Positions 1 through 9,149 of a stretch of 64,000 nt of DNA are shown here, piece after piece (within the stretch, counting starts at the first letter, position 1; each line of letters begins with the position of its first letter). The notes below the pieces were generated by a model. The model saw only the letters and a program-made list of their open reading frames with translations, made no database searches and was not told the DNA's origin. The position numbers and the translations under genes are program-made. The DNA comes from Calamus simplicifolius (taxonomy: Eukaryota > Streptophyta > Magnoliopsida > Arecales > Arecaceae), in NCBI GenBank assembly GCA_900491605.1, contig UESW01001858.1, positions 92,756 to 156,755 on the forward strand. Reading direction: 5' to 3'.

Positions 1-928
1 GCCTGGAGTGTGGCTATAATAATCTCAACTTGCTCAACTTTTCTTGCAGTGACACCAACTTTCATCATGTTCCATCTTGATAGTCTGCATCTCGCAAGAT
101 CCAGGCGCCTGGATAGTCTATAGGTGACACTCCCTCTAACAGGAACACGCCACACCTGAGAAATTAAGGTTCTGGCAATTGAGTAAGAAGTCCAAAATTT
201 CTCAAATCTAAATAGCCTCCTCTGCTGAGTAGCCACATCAATGGAAATTAGAATGGGACAGTGATCAAAAGCAGTCCTAGACAAATGAGTAATAGTGGCA
301 GAAGGAAAACACTATAGCAGTAGCCATGGCCCTATCCAATCTTTCCCAAACTCTAGCAGATCCCTGGTGGTTATTACACCATGTGAATTGGGATCCCTGG
401 AACCCCAGGTCTAGAAGGTTAGTAGAAGTTATGAAGGTCCTGAACTCAGATATGCCCGTGGACTCAACAAACTGCTTTCCCCCTTTCTTCTCATTGGCAC
501 CCATGATACAGTTGAAGTCACCTGCTATCAGGGAGGAAAATCCCTGGGTAAGCAAGGACAGAATCTCATCCCAGAGAACTTGGCACTTCCGAAAGTCTGT
601 GCTGGCATAAACACCCAAGAGAAGCTAAGGAACTAACGTTCCCTAAAAAATGACAAGAGCAACCTGCTGATTGCAACGATGAAAGGCATCCACTCTGATA
701 TTGGCATTCCTCCATAGGGCCAAAATACCACTAGATAAGCCAACAGACTCAATAGAGTATGAATACGAAGATTTGAAAATCTACCTTCTCAAGCAAGCTA
801 GACTAGCTCCGGACAAGTGAGTTTCTAGAAGGACATATATCAAAACAATGAAGTTGCATAAGCCTCCCAAAAGAGGAGCAAAACGACGGTTTCTGGGGTC
901 CTCTCACATTCCAAATGAGAATCTTCAT
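1..928 (-). pseudogene. L1-type LINE ORF2, endonuclease region (5' part of ORF2)
   Basis: Minus-strand start of a plant L1-type LINE ORF2. Translation from an ATG at 926-928 opens with MKILIWNVRG, the usual beginning of the apurinic/apyrimidinic-like endonuclease that nicks target DNA. Further along are ALWRNANIRVDAF (about 730-690), the catalytic-loop motif GDFNCIMG and the late motifs GSQFTWCNN and ERLDRA (617-290). At the left edge the reading continues as HCPILISIDV and the linker to the reverse transcriptase, which lies outside the window. In-frame stops and frame changes occur (for example near 800 and 280), so it is a dead copy. Family assignment is firm; exact frames are approximate. 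Confidence 0.85.
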
Positions 929-997
929 TCAATAGGGGGGGCCAACCTGGTCCTTTGACATCTCAACATTAGAAGGATAGCTGGCAGGAAGAATACC

Positions 998-2503
998 CTA
1001 TCTAGACCCCAAACCAGTACTGTCCATAAACTCGATAGCCTCATCCAGCTGAATGGCCTTCTTTAGTAAAGTCACAGCAAAATCATGGTTGCATCTCTCC
1101 TCAAAAGCCAACTGGGTGACCTCAGTGTTATCACCAAGGGCATATACCTCCTTGCCTCGGGTCTGCTTGGACCCCATTCCAGACTGAGTATCATGTCCCT
1201 TAGAAGCCTCCAAGGATGCTAAAAAAGAAAAAGTGGCTGCTCTCCACCTTTGCCGGAGGTGGGGTATTTTCCCTTCCCTTTAGCAGTCTTAGAGACCACC
1301 CTTTGAGCCAAAGTCTCCATAGGCTGGGCCCTCTTAAGTGGGCTAGGATTGGCATCCTTGCGGGCCTTGGGCCTCCCGACCCATTTATCAGAAGCCAAGA
1401 GGGAAAATGGGTTGGTGGCAATGTTCAGAGAGGACTTTGGCATAGAGCTCTCAGTCTGGACAAACCCCTCAGACTCCACCGACACAGCGGATTTGGATCG
1501 ACATGCTGCCCTCAATAGCTCAGACCTTTGATCCAGCTTCACATCAATAGTCACAGGGGCATGGTCTGTGCACTCGGCTTGGGCATTCCCCTCAGACTCC
1601 ACCAGCATGGTACATTCAGCCTGACACTCAACCCCCTTTAGCTTAGACTTGTGATTAGGCTTCGCTGCATCAGAGGTGTTCCTCCCAGTCTACCGACGGG
1701 CCACCTTCCTTGGCATTTGCCACCCATCAGGCGAGGCTGGGGAGGCCTGAGCTCCATACTGAACCAGCTTGCTAGGAACCGCCTCCGAAGCTTGGGGAGA
1801 CCTCTGTCGCTGGAGAGCCGCCATCCAAGGCCCGAACTTGGGGCTGGCCAAGGAAGTATCGGCAGTCGATACCGAATCATCGGATCCGACATGATGCAAG
1901 GAGCCACATGTGCCACATATACCCTCAAGGTGTTCATAGGAGAATTGTTGCCAAAATGGTGACTGCTCCCTCACACCCTCGCCCCCAATCGGAGGGGTTT
2001 GCTTAGGTCAAAACCCCCTCGTTTCCTCTCTTTGGTTGAAGAATCCGAGAATAAGAAGTGACCTACCACCAATAAAATGATGCTCAAGATCCCATCTGTC
2101 TAGAATTTGATCGTGAGCAATGGCAAACGAATCCAAAGCAGAGTAGTGAACAAAGATCCTTCCGATGGCACAAACTTGGTTGCCAATCCGCAATGGAAAT
2201 CAGCTGACCATTAGCCACCCAAGGCCTTTCCAAAATTAGGTCCTTAGCTTGGGTATCAGCAAATCAGAATATGTAATGCCTGTGAGCCAAGCTAATAGAC
2301 TCAATCTTGTCAGAAATACCTACTTGGCAGAACTCCCGAATGATGACCTCAGGCGGAACCCATCGGGAGAGGCTCTGAGCTATCACCGCTTGCTTTCCCC
2401 AGCCACACTCTTCCTCCTCCAAAGCCTGAACAGGGACTTGGACGATCTCAGAAAACCAACCCTCAAGCTCTGTGATTTCCGCCGGAGAGGGTGACGGAGC
2501 CAC
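998..2503 (-). pseudogene. L1-type LINE ORF1 (DUF4283/zinc-knuckle gag-like), downstream part
   Basis: ORF1 of the same LINE, upstream of ORF2 on the minus strand. ORF1 proteins bind the element RNA. Blocks in several frames resemble the plant LINE ORF1: a DUF4283-like part (about 2503-2008, with GWFSEIVQVPVQALEEE and WDLEHHFIGGRSLLI), then a zinc-knuckle-like GICGTCGSLHHVGSD (about 1925-1880) that seems to lack its last cysteine, then a charged low-complexity tail ending near 998. At least three frameshifts break it. Its first codons lie beyond the inserted gypsy element, at 8251-8330. The ATG in the inserted LTR (2513-2515) is an accident of insertion. Confidence 0.75.
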
Positions 2504-3196
2504 TGATGAGGACATCAGTTCGGACCAGAGTTCGGGTCAGTCGAACCAGTCCTTGGATGTTCGTGTACCAGCAACCCAGAGTCAGCAGGCCACGTCAGGG
2601 AAGACCACACCAGGTAATCTACGAAGGTCCAAGAGGTTGCAGAACAAACGGGCTTGAAATTTTATGTTTGGGCCGAGTGTACGAAACTGACCCGACTTCG
2701 TTTTTGACACTTTGGGTCAATCGAATCCGGTCAGCTACTGTGTCGGACTGGACCCAAACTTGGCTGGTTATATGGAAACGGACTGCTGATTCAAAGTCAT
2801 CGCCTTTGGCGATGAGCTGCTATGGATTTTGGCCATCCGGGCTTGTCTGATAGGAGTTTTGGGCCTGTTTTCGTTTCTTAATGGCATAGTTGTAATTTTT
2901 CTAAACTTATGATGTTAGGGTTTTATCTCTTTTATTTAGGCTTGGCTTTGGGCGCCGTCAGACGGCAGAGATGTTTTCTTTATTTTCTTGAATTCAGATC
3001 AATGTTTCTTTTTTTCTGATTCCAAACAATTGAATTAAAAATTCAATTGATCTTCCTTTAAACTTCGGATTGTGAGTGATCAAATTCAAAATTTTCCCCT
3101 TTTCTTGTCAAGATCCGAACCAAACCTGGACGAATTCTTTTCTCGTAGATTAGATCGTTCTTGAGTTGCAGGCGTTTTGAATATCGCCCTACATCA
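2504..3196 (+). repeat. 5' LTR of the CRM-like element
   Basis: Direct repeat of 7567-8250. It begins TGATGAGGACATCAG and ends GCCCTACATCA just before the primer-binding site. Its first ~154 bp (to the TGA at 2655-2657) can be read as protein, because the 3' LTR copy encodes the end of the integrase; in this copy that reading is not attached to pol. Compared with the 3' LTR it has six extra bases (around 2700) and a few dozen substitutions at most. Confidence 0.92.
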
Positions 3197-3199
3197 ACT

Positions 3200-3212
3200 T
3201 GGTATCAAAGTC
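3200..3212 (+). other. Primer-binding site (initiator Met tRNA type)
   Basis: TGGTATCAAAGT, three bases after the 5' LTR, matches the standard plant retrotransposon primer-binding site complementary to the 3' end of initiator methionine tRNA (TGGTATCAGAGC) with two mismatches. Position right after the LTR supports the call. Confidence 0.85.
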
Positions 3213-3220
3213 TTGATCCA

Positions 3221-4430
3221 ATGGAGCAGAAGAACAACGATCAATCCCTGAGAGATGCCGTGAGAGATGCTATGCAAGACGCCATGCGAGACCAGCACCA
3301 GGTGATGCAACAGATGATGCAAACCATGCAGGCGATGATGGCGCGGATGGAGGTGCAAAATTGTGCCCAACCCATTCGAGTGGAGGAGCGTGATGAAATT
3401 GATGGAGGTAGGGAGAGGGGTTTCGAAAATCTGGAGGCACCACCAATTCGAAGAGGGCAACAGAGGCCTGATGTTGGACTTCCAAGGTATTTAGATCAAC
3501 CTCCCTATTTTGAAAATCAGAATCGGTGGGAAGCAGGCTTCAGGGTCGAAATTTCAGAGTTTAAAGGAGGAATTAACCCAGACGAGTATGTTGATTGGAC
3601 CCTTCAGGTCGATGATGTTTTTCATCTGAAGGAGGTGCCCTTAGACAAGCAGGTACCGCTTGTCATAATTCAATTCAGAGATAGGGCTGCTGCTTGATGG
3701 CATGCGCAGCACTATCGTAGATATATGGATGGAAGACCTCCATTAGCGTTATGGGCAGCGCTAAAGCAGGAGATGAACAGGGAGTTTTTGCCTTCGAACC
3801 ATGAGCAGATTTTGTATTCGAAGTTGCATAGTTTGACCAAGGTAGTCGGAGCGTCGAGGAGTACACAACTGAATTTTATCGATTGGTTGCACGAAATCGG
3901 TTGATTGAGGCTGAACCGAGATTGATAGCCATGTATCTTCATGGCTTGCGGCTGCCAATCCAAGATGCACTGGCTGTGCATCGAATTGATAGTGTAGGAG
4001 ATGCGCATATGAGGGCTCAGGCAGTGGAAAAGAGCTTGATGAGAAACAGGAGGTTCCAGAGAGAGGGGTTTACTACGGCCAGAGTTCAGGGCAGAATTCA
4101 GGGGGCAAATTTATGCCTCCAGTAGCGAGGCCGCAGGCATCAGTACCTCCAAGACCAACAGGGTCGAATGGAACCTCAGGTTCTCAGGCGAGAGTGGGCA
4201 GCAACAGGGCTAACATTCGCTGCCATCGGTGTCAGAATTTGGGGCACTATGCCAATGAATGCCCCAAGGTGCGAGCTCAGTTGTATATGGAGGAGTATAT
4301 GGAGGATGAATATGGAGGAGAGTTCCCTGAGGATGAGGAATTTGATGATGAGCTGTGTGTTATTGATCCGGACCATATTCAAGGGGAGAGCTTAGTGATA
4401 CGAAGAATGTGTCTGGCACCGAGGTCAAAT
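3221..4430 (+). pseudogene. gag of the CRM-like element (capsid and zinc knuckle)
   Basis: Gag forms the virus-like particle and packages RNA. The ATG at 3221 directly follows the primer-binding site and starts MEQKNNDQSL; a methionine/glutamine-rich N-terminus (about residues 10-45) is followed by the retrotransposon gag core (around 3540-3700, with EFKGGINPDEYVDWTLQV). A TGA at 3695-3697 and a frameshift near 3860 break it; reading resumes at 3883-4125 and in another frame from 4113. A perfect CCHC zinc knuckle, CHRCQNLGHYANEC, lies at about 4218-4262, followed by an acidic stretch. The order matches gypsy gag-pol; the gene is non-functional. Confidence 0.85.
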
Positions 4431-4800
4431 GAAGATTGGCGTCGGCATGACATCTTCACAACGAAATGTTTTGTGGCTGGCAAAATGTCGTGTTATCATA
4501 GACTCCGACAGTTGGGAGAATGTGATAGCAGAGGAGGCTGTGAAGAAGCTGGGGTTGCGGACAGACCCTCACCCACATCCATATAAGCTCGGTTGGATGA
4601 ACCGAAATGTAGACATTCAGGTCAGCCGAAGGTGTAAGTTGTCCCTGTGTTTTGGTCCTCATTTCGAGACAACTATTGAGGCGGATGTTGTTCCAATGGA
4701 TGCTACTCACATCATACTGGCAGTTTGATAACAGGGTAGTGTACAACGGGTACACCCACAGTTATATGCTGCGTCCAGATGGGAGGAAAGTTATTTTGAA
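4431..4800 (+). pseudogene. Retropepsin-like protease region of the CRM-like element
   Basis: The aspartic protease that matures Gag-Pol. The block VIIDSDSWENVIAEEAVKKLGL-like (split here; starts about 4492) aligns with the gypsy retropepsin active site, but the catalytic DSG triad reads DSD (codons 4501-4509), so it is probably inactive. The downstream part, VVPMDATHIIL (around 4690-4725), is the usual end of the domain. A stop at 4726-4728 separates it from the RT frame. Domain assignment comes from position between zinc knuckle and RT and from these motifs. Confidence 0.8.
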
Positions 4801-4812
4801 GCCACTTAGGAA

Positions 4813-6352
4813 GTGAGTGGACAGAATACAGTAATTTGTTTACCAAGCCCAGAATTCGATGCGAGTTTGGATGGAGAGGATGTTTGTTTTGCTTTGGTGA
4901 GCAAGTCAGGGGACTTTGGCGTGGAAGAGGAGCAAGGGCCGAATATGATTCCTGAGGAGTTGGTGTCTGTCTTGGAGGAATTCCGAGATGTTGTATCAAA
5001 GGAGCTACCGGCTGGATTACCACCTCTCCAAGATATTCAGCACGACATTGACCTTATTCCGGGCTCAGTGTTGCCGAATAAGGCTCATTATCGGATGACA
5101 CCGCAACAGCATGAGGAATTGAGGAGGCAGGTCCAAGAACTTTTGGACAAGGGGTTCGTACGGGAGAGTATTAGCCCGTGCGCGGTGCCAGCCCTTTTGG
5201 TACCGAAGAAGGATGGTACGTGGCGCATGTGTGTCGACAGCCGCGCGGTTAACAAAATTACTATGAAGTACAGGTTCCTGATACCGAGGTTGGATGACAT
5301 GCTTGATCAGTTGAGTGGTGCCAAGGTCTTCACGAAGATTGATTTGAAGAGTGGGTACCATCAGATAAGGATGAAGCCTGGAGACGAATGGAAGACAGCC
5401 TTCAAGACTAAGGAAGGGCTGTATGAATGGTTGGTAATGCCATTTGGGTTGTCAAACGCGCCGAGCACGTTCATGCGCGTAATGAACCAGGTTTTACGTC
5501 CATTTCTTAGCTCATTTGTGGTTGTCTACTTTGATGATATTTTGATATACAGCAGGACAGCCGAAGAGCATGTGGGCCATGTGGCACAGGTTTTGTCAGT
5601 GTTACGTGAGAACCAGTTAGTTGCTAACCCAGAGAAGTGCATTTGGATGGTTGGGAGACTAATTTTTCTGGGGTACGTTGTGACTGGAGAGGGGATTCTC
5701 CCAGATAGGAATAAGGTGCATGCAATTGTGGAATGGCCAGTACCTTCAACCTTGACAGAATTGAGATCCTTTTTGGGTCTTGCAGGGTTTTATCGCAGGT
5801 TTGTCAAGGGGTATAGTGAGCTGGCTGCACCTTTAACGGAATTGTTGAAGGGAGCCAGATTCGGGTGGAATGATGCCGCACAGGAGGCATTTGATGGGCT
5901 GAAAGTCAGATTGACCGAAGCTCCTTTATTGGTTCTTCCTGATTTTGATAGAGTTTTTGAGGTGGATTGTGATGCTTCGAAGACTGGAATTGGGGCAGTG
6001 CTTAACCAGGAAGGAAGACCAGTTGCATACTTCAGTGAGAAGCTGGGAGGAGCTAAACTGGCTTATCGGTTTATGATCTGGAATTGTACGCCATTGTGAG
6101 ATCCTTGCAGCATTGGCGCCACTACTTGATTCAGCGGAGTTTGTACTGTATTCAGACCATCAGGCGCTGAAGTTTTTACAGGGTCAGCATAAACTGAGTT
6201 CAAGGCATGCGAAGTGGGTGAGTGCCTTGCAGGAATACACTTTCAGCATCAAGCACAAGTCTGGTACGTTGAATAGAGTGGCTGATGCTTTGAGTAGGCG
6301 GAGCTTGTTGATTGGCGCTATGCATGTGTACACTCTCGCTTTGAGAGTGTAA
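4813..6352 (+). pseudogene. Reverse transcriptase and RNase H of the CRM-like element
   Basis: Open reading from 4813 to 6099 covers a whole Ty3/gypsy reverse transcriptase: WRMCVDSRAVNKITMKY (about 5221), FTKIDLKSGYHQI (about 5329), MPFGLSNAPSTF (about 5438) and the catalytic YFDD box (5527-5538) in VVVYFDDILIYS. RNase H begins near 5945 with FEVDCDASKTGIGAVL. A frameshift near 6080-6113 divides it; the rest, YSDHQALKFLQG to VADALSRR, ends near 6300. The RT core is intact in sequence, but the gene as a whole is broken. The first residues before the LP-N-KAHYRM block are linker. Confidence 0.92.
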
Positions 6353-6389
6353 GGGAGGACATTCGTGTGGATGAGCACTTCAAGGGATT

Positions 6390-7720
6390 TTGGCCAAAAT
6401 TGAGGCGGGGGAGCGAACTGATTTCGTTCTCCATGATGGATATTTGTTTCGAGGTAACTGCTTATGTGTTCCTGATACGTCTCTTCGTGTGTTGATCATC
6501 CAGGAACTGCATAACCAGGGTCACTTCGGAAGGGATAAAACAGCCTGGTTGATTCGGCAGCGTTTTATTGGCCTGGTCTTGACCGAGATGTCAAGTCTTT
6601 TGTGAAGAGGTGCAGGTTGTGTCAAGAGTCGAAGGGGACAGACACGAACCAAGGTATGTACACGCCTTTACCTATCCCAGAGGCACCATGGCGAGATGTT
6701 TCTATGGACTTTGTTGTAGGATTGCCGCGGACAGCAAGGGGACTGGATTCGATTATGGTGATTGTGGATCGGTTCAGTAAGGTGGCGTGTTTCTTGCCAT
6801 GCAAAACCACTTTTGATGCGTCAAAGGTTGCTGACTTATATTTTGCTTCAGTGGTTCGGCATTTTGGTATACCGGCATCCATAGTGTCAGACAGGGACAG
6901 CAAGTTTATGGGACACTTCTGGCGAGAGCTGTGGAAGAAGTTGGGCACAAAGTTGAAATTCAGCAGTCCTTATCATCCTCAGACGGATGGACAGACTGAA
7001 GTTGTCAACCGTAGCTTGGGTAATCTGTTGCGGGCAAATGTGCATGAATTCAGGAGCTGGGATTTGTGTTTGCCGAAGATTGAGTTTGAGTTCAACTCTT
7101 CAGTGAACCGTTCTACAGGGTTTGCTCCGTTTCAGATATTGTTTGGGTTCTTGCCAAGAGGTCCTTTGGATGTTCTGCCAGTTGAGACGCCAGAGAAGGT
7201 GAGTCAGAAGGTCGAAGATAGAGTGTCTGACTTGCAGGAGATACATGCAACTGTTAGAGCCAAATTGGAGCAGACTTACGCAAATGCAAGGCGAAAGCTG
7301 ATCAGCAGCGTCGGCAACAGTCCTTTGAAGTGGGCGATTTGGTATGGGTTTACTTACCGAGGGAGCGGTATCCACAGGGAGCTTTACGAAGCTCAAGCCG
7401 AAGAAGATAGGTCCATGCCAGGTATTGGAGAAATTTGGTGACAATGCCTATCGGTTGAGTTACTAGATGATGTCTTCATTTCGGATGTGTTCAACATTCG
7501 GCATCTGACCCCTTATGCAGGAGAGAATTCGAGCTTGAGGTCAAGCTTTTCATAGGAAGGGGAGAGTGATGAGGACATCAGTTCGGACCAGAGTTCGGGT
7601 CAGTCGAACCAGTCCTTGAATGTTCCTGTACCAGTAACCCAGAGTCAGCAGGCCACGTCAGGGAAGACCACACCAGGTAATCTACGAAGGTCCAAGAGGT
7701 TGCAGAACAAACGGGCTTGA
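6390..7720 (+). pseudogene. Integrase of the CRM-like element with C-terminal tail running into the 3' LTR
   Basis: Integrase inserts the cDNA. The zinc-binding N-terminal part lies at 6390-6605 (ELHNQGHFGRDKTAWLIRQRF), is cut by a frameshift near 6600, and is followed by CRLCQESKG. The catalytic core has all three acidic residues: D in VSMDFVVGLP (about 6700), D in IVSDRDSKF (about 6885), E in TDGQTEVVNR (about 6990). After another frameshift near 7310-7450 comes VFNIRHLTPYAGENSS, then SLRSSFS, a TAG stop (7553-7555), then EGESDEDISS and a basic end (SKRLQNKRA) with a TGA at 7718-7720. The last 51 codons are inside the 3' LTR. No classic chromodomain is visible; the tail is CR-motif-like as in CRM elements. 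Confidence 0.85.
7556..7566 (+). other. Polypurine tract of the CRM-like element
   Basis: GAAGGGGAGAG, all purines, lies immediately before the 3' LTR and would prime plus-strand DNA. It is also read as codons of the integrase tail. Confidence 0.85.
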
Positions 7721-8250
7721 AATTTCATGTTTGGGCCGAGTGTACGGAACTGACCCGACTTCGACACTTTGGGTCAATCGAATCCGGTCAGCTACTATGT
7801 TGGACTGGGCCCAAACTTGGCTGGTTATATGGAAACGGACTGCTGATTCAAAGTCATCGCCTTTGGCGATGAGCTACTGTGGATTTTGGCCATCCGGGCT
7901 TGTCTGATAGGAGTTTTGGGCCTGTTTTCGTTTTTAATGGCATAGTTGTAATTTTTCTAAACTTATGATGTTAGGGTTTATCTCTTTTATTTAGGCTTGG
8001 CTTTGGGCGCCGTCAGACGGCAGAGATGTTTTCTTTATTTTCTTGAATTCAGATCAATGTTTCTTTTTTTCTGATTCCAAACAATTGAATTGAAAATTCA
8101 ATTGATCTTCCTTTAAACTTCGGATTGTGAGTGATCAAATTCAAAATTTTTTCCTTTTCTTGTCAAGATCCGAACCAAACCTGGATGAATTCTTTTCTCG
8201 CAGATTAGATCGTTCTTGAGTTGCAGGCTTTTGAATATCGCCCTGCATCA
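7567..8250 (+). repeat. 3' LTR of the CRM-like element
   Basis: Direct repeat of 2504-3196. Starts TGATGAGG right after the polypurine tract and ends GCATCA before the target duplicate GCTAC. The first 154 bp encode the C-terminus of the integrase, stopping at 7718-7720. Confidence 0.92.
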
Positions 8251-8430
8251 GCTACCCAGACAAATCAATTGTCCAAGGCTCGTCGCCATGCCATCCCGAC
8301 GGTTTTGTCAACTAACGAAGAGTTTGCCATCAACCGAACACAATCAAACAGAGCCGGCATCGACGATCACCGAAGATCAGGGAGCAAAGCCGAATGCACA
8401 AATCTTAAAGCAAGCACCAGAATAGAGCAC
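8251..8430 (-). pseudogene. 5' end of the split L1-type LINE (start of ORF1)
   Basis: This is the other side of the gypsy insertion into the LINE. On the minus strand an ATG at 8328-8330 opens MANSSLVDKT, in the frame that meets the ORF1 codons at 2503 once one target-site copy is removed. One TGA (8265-8267) interrupts it. Upstream (8331-8430) would be LINE 5' leader. The call rests on reading-frame continuity across the 5747-bp insertion; the exact LINE 5' end is not visible. Confidence 0.6.
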
Positions 8431-9149
8431 CATGGCAGGATAACTTCTGCTCTATTTAATAATTTAAAAATAATATTACCAAAAAATAGATTTTTAAGAA
8501 GATTTTTTTATACGCATGCTTAATTGGCCATGGAAAGAAGCTTGAGCTCAAACCAGTTTTATTGGTTAGCCATCCTGCTTTTTGAGAGATAAATGGTTAT
8601 TTTTAAATTTATTCTTAGCACAAAAAAAAATTATATAGGCACTCCAAATCAGAATTCTCCTACCTAATTCCAACCTAAGCTTACACTTTGGACTTGCATG
8701 TAACTAGCCAACATGATCCCTACTTGATCATATGAGATGAAAACTTGGTCGTGCTTAAAAGTTCTGATTTCCTCGATTATATGATAGTATAAGTGTAGCC
8801 ATATCATGATCTAGTTAAAGATAGCAATTTTTTTATTTTTCTTACCTCTATAGTATAAAAAATTCGATCCTTATAATTGAGGATGAGTGGGGATAGACGA
8901 AGAGGGCACTCTTCATCCCATAGGATCCTCGATCCGCATTCCATGAGATCTATGTATATTTATATTACTTAGATAATATTATATTATTTTAATATCCTAA
9001 ATATAGCCTCATAGATAATTCTAAAATATTTTAAGATTACATGCTCCCATCTTCTTTATATTTGTTAAGACTTATATAGCTTGTAAAGCAGCTCATGATC
9101 ATATACTTATGTTATTTTGCTTTTCAAGATTATAGTTTAATACATTACT
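8431..9149. other. AT-rich spacer, no gene seen
   Basis: Low-complexity, AT-rich DNA with short homopolymers and no coding signal on either strand. Probably decayed repeat sequence. Confidence 0.5.

Larger units (their letters stand above)
2504..8250 (+). mobile_element. Full-length CRM-like chromoviral Ty3/gypsy retrotransposon
   Basis: Complete LTR retrotransposon of 5747 bp. The LTRs (2504-3196, 693 bp; 7567-8250, 684 bp) start TGATGAGG and end CATCA and differ at roughly 3% of positions by eye plus a 6-bp indel. The flanks GCCAC (2499-2503) and GCTAC (8251-8255) are a target duplication with one mismatch. Primer-binding site, gag, protease, RT, RNase H, integrase and polypurine tract follow in gypsy order. 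The integrase reading frame runs past the polypurine tract into the 3' LTR and encodes a CR-motif-like tail, a feature known from centromeric (CRM) chromoviruses. Stops, frameshifts and a changed protease active site make it non-autonomous. It sits inside a minus-strand LINE. Confidence 0.9.

Noticed and set aside
2264..2515. ATG-initiated ORF starting in the 5' LTR of the CRM-like element
   Set aside because: The ATG comes from the inserted LTR; the rest is LINE ORF1 whose real start is at 8330.
2491..2850. 119-codon frame across the 5' LTR
   Set aside because: Alternative frame of the LTR-encoded integrase tail; no homology seen.
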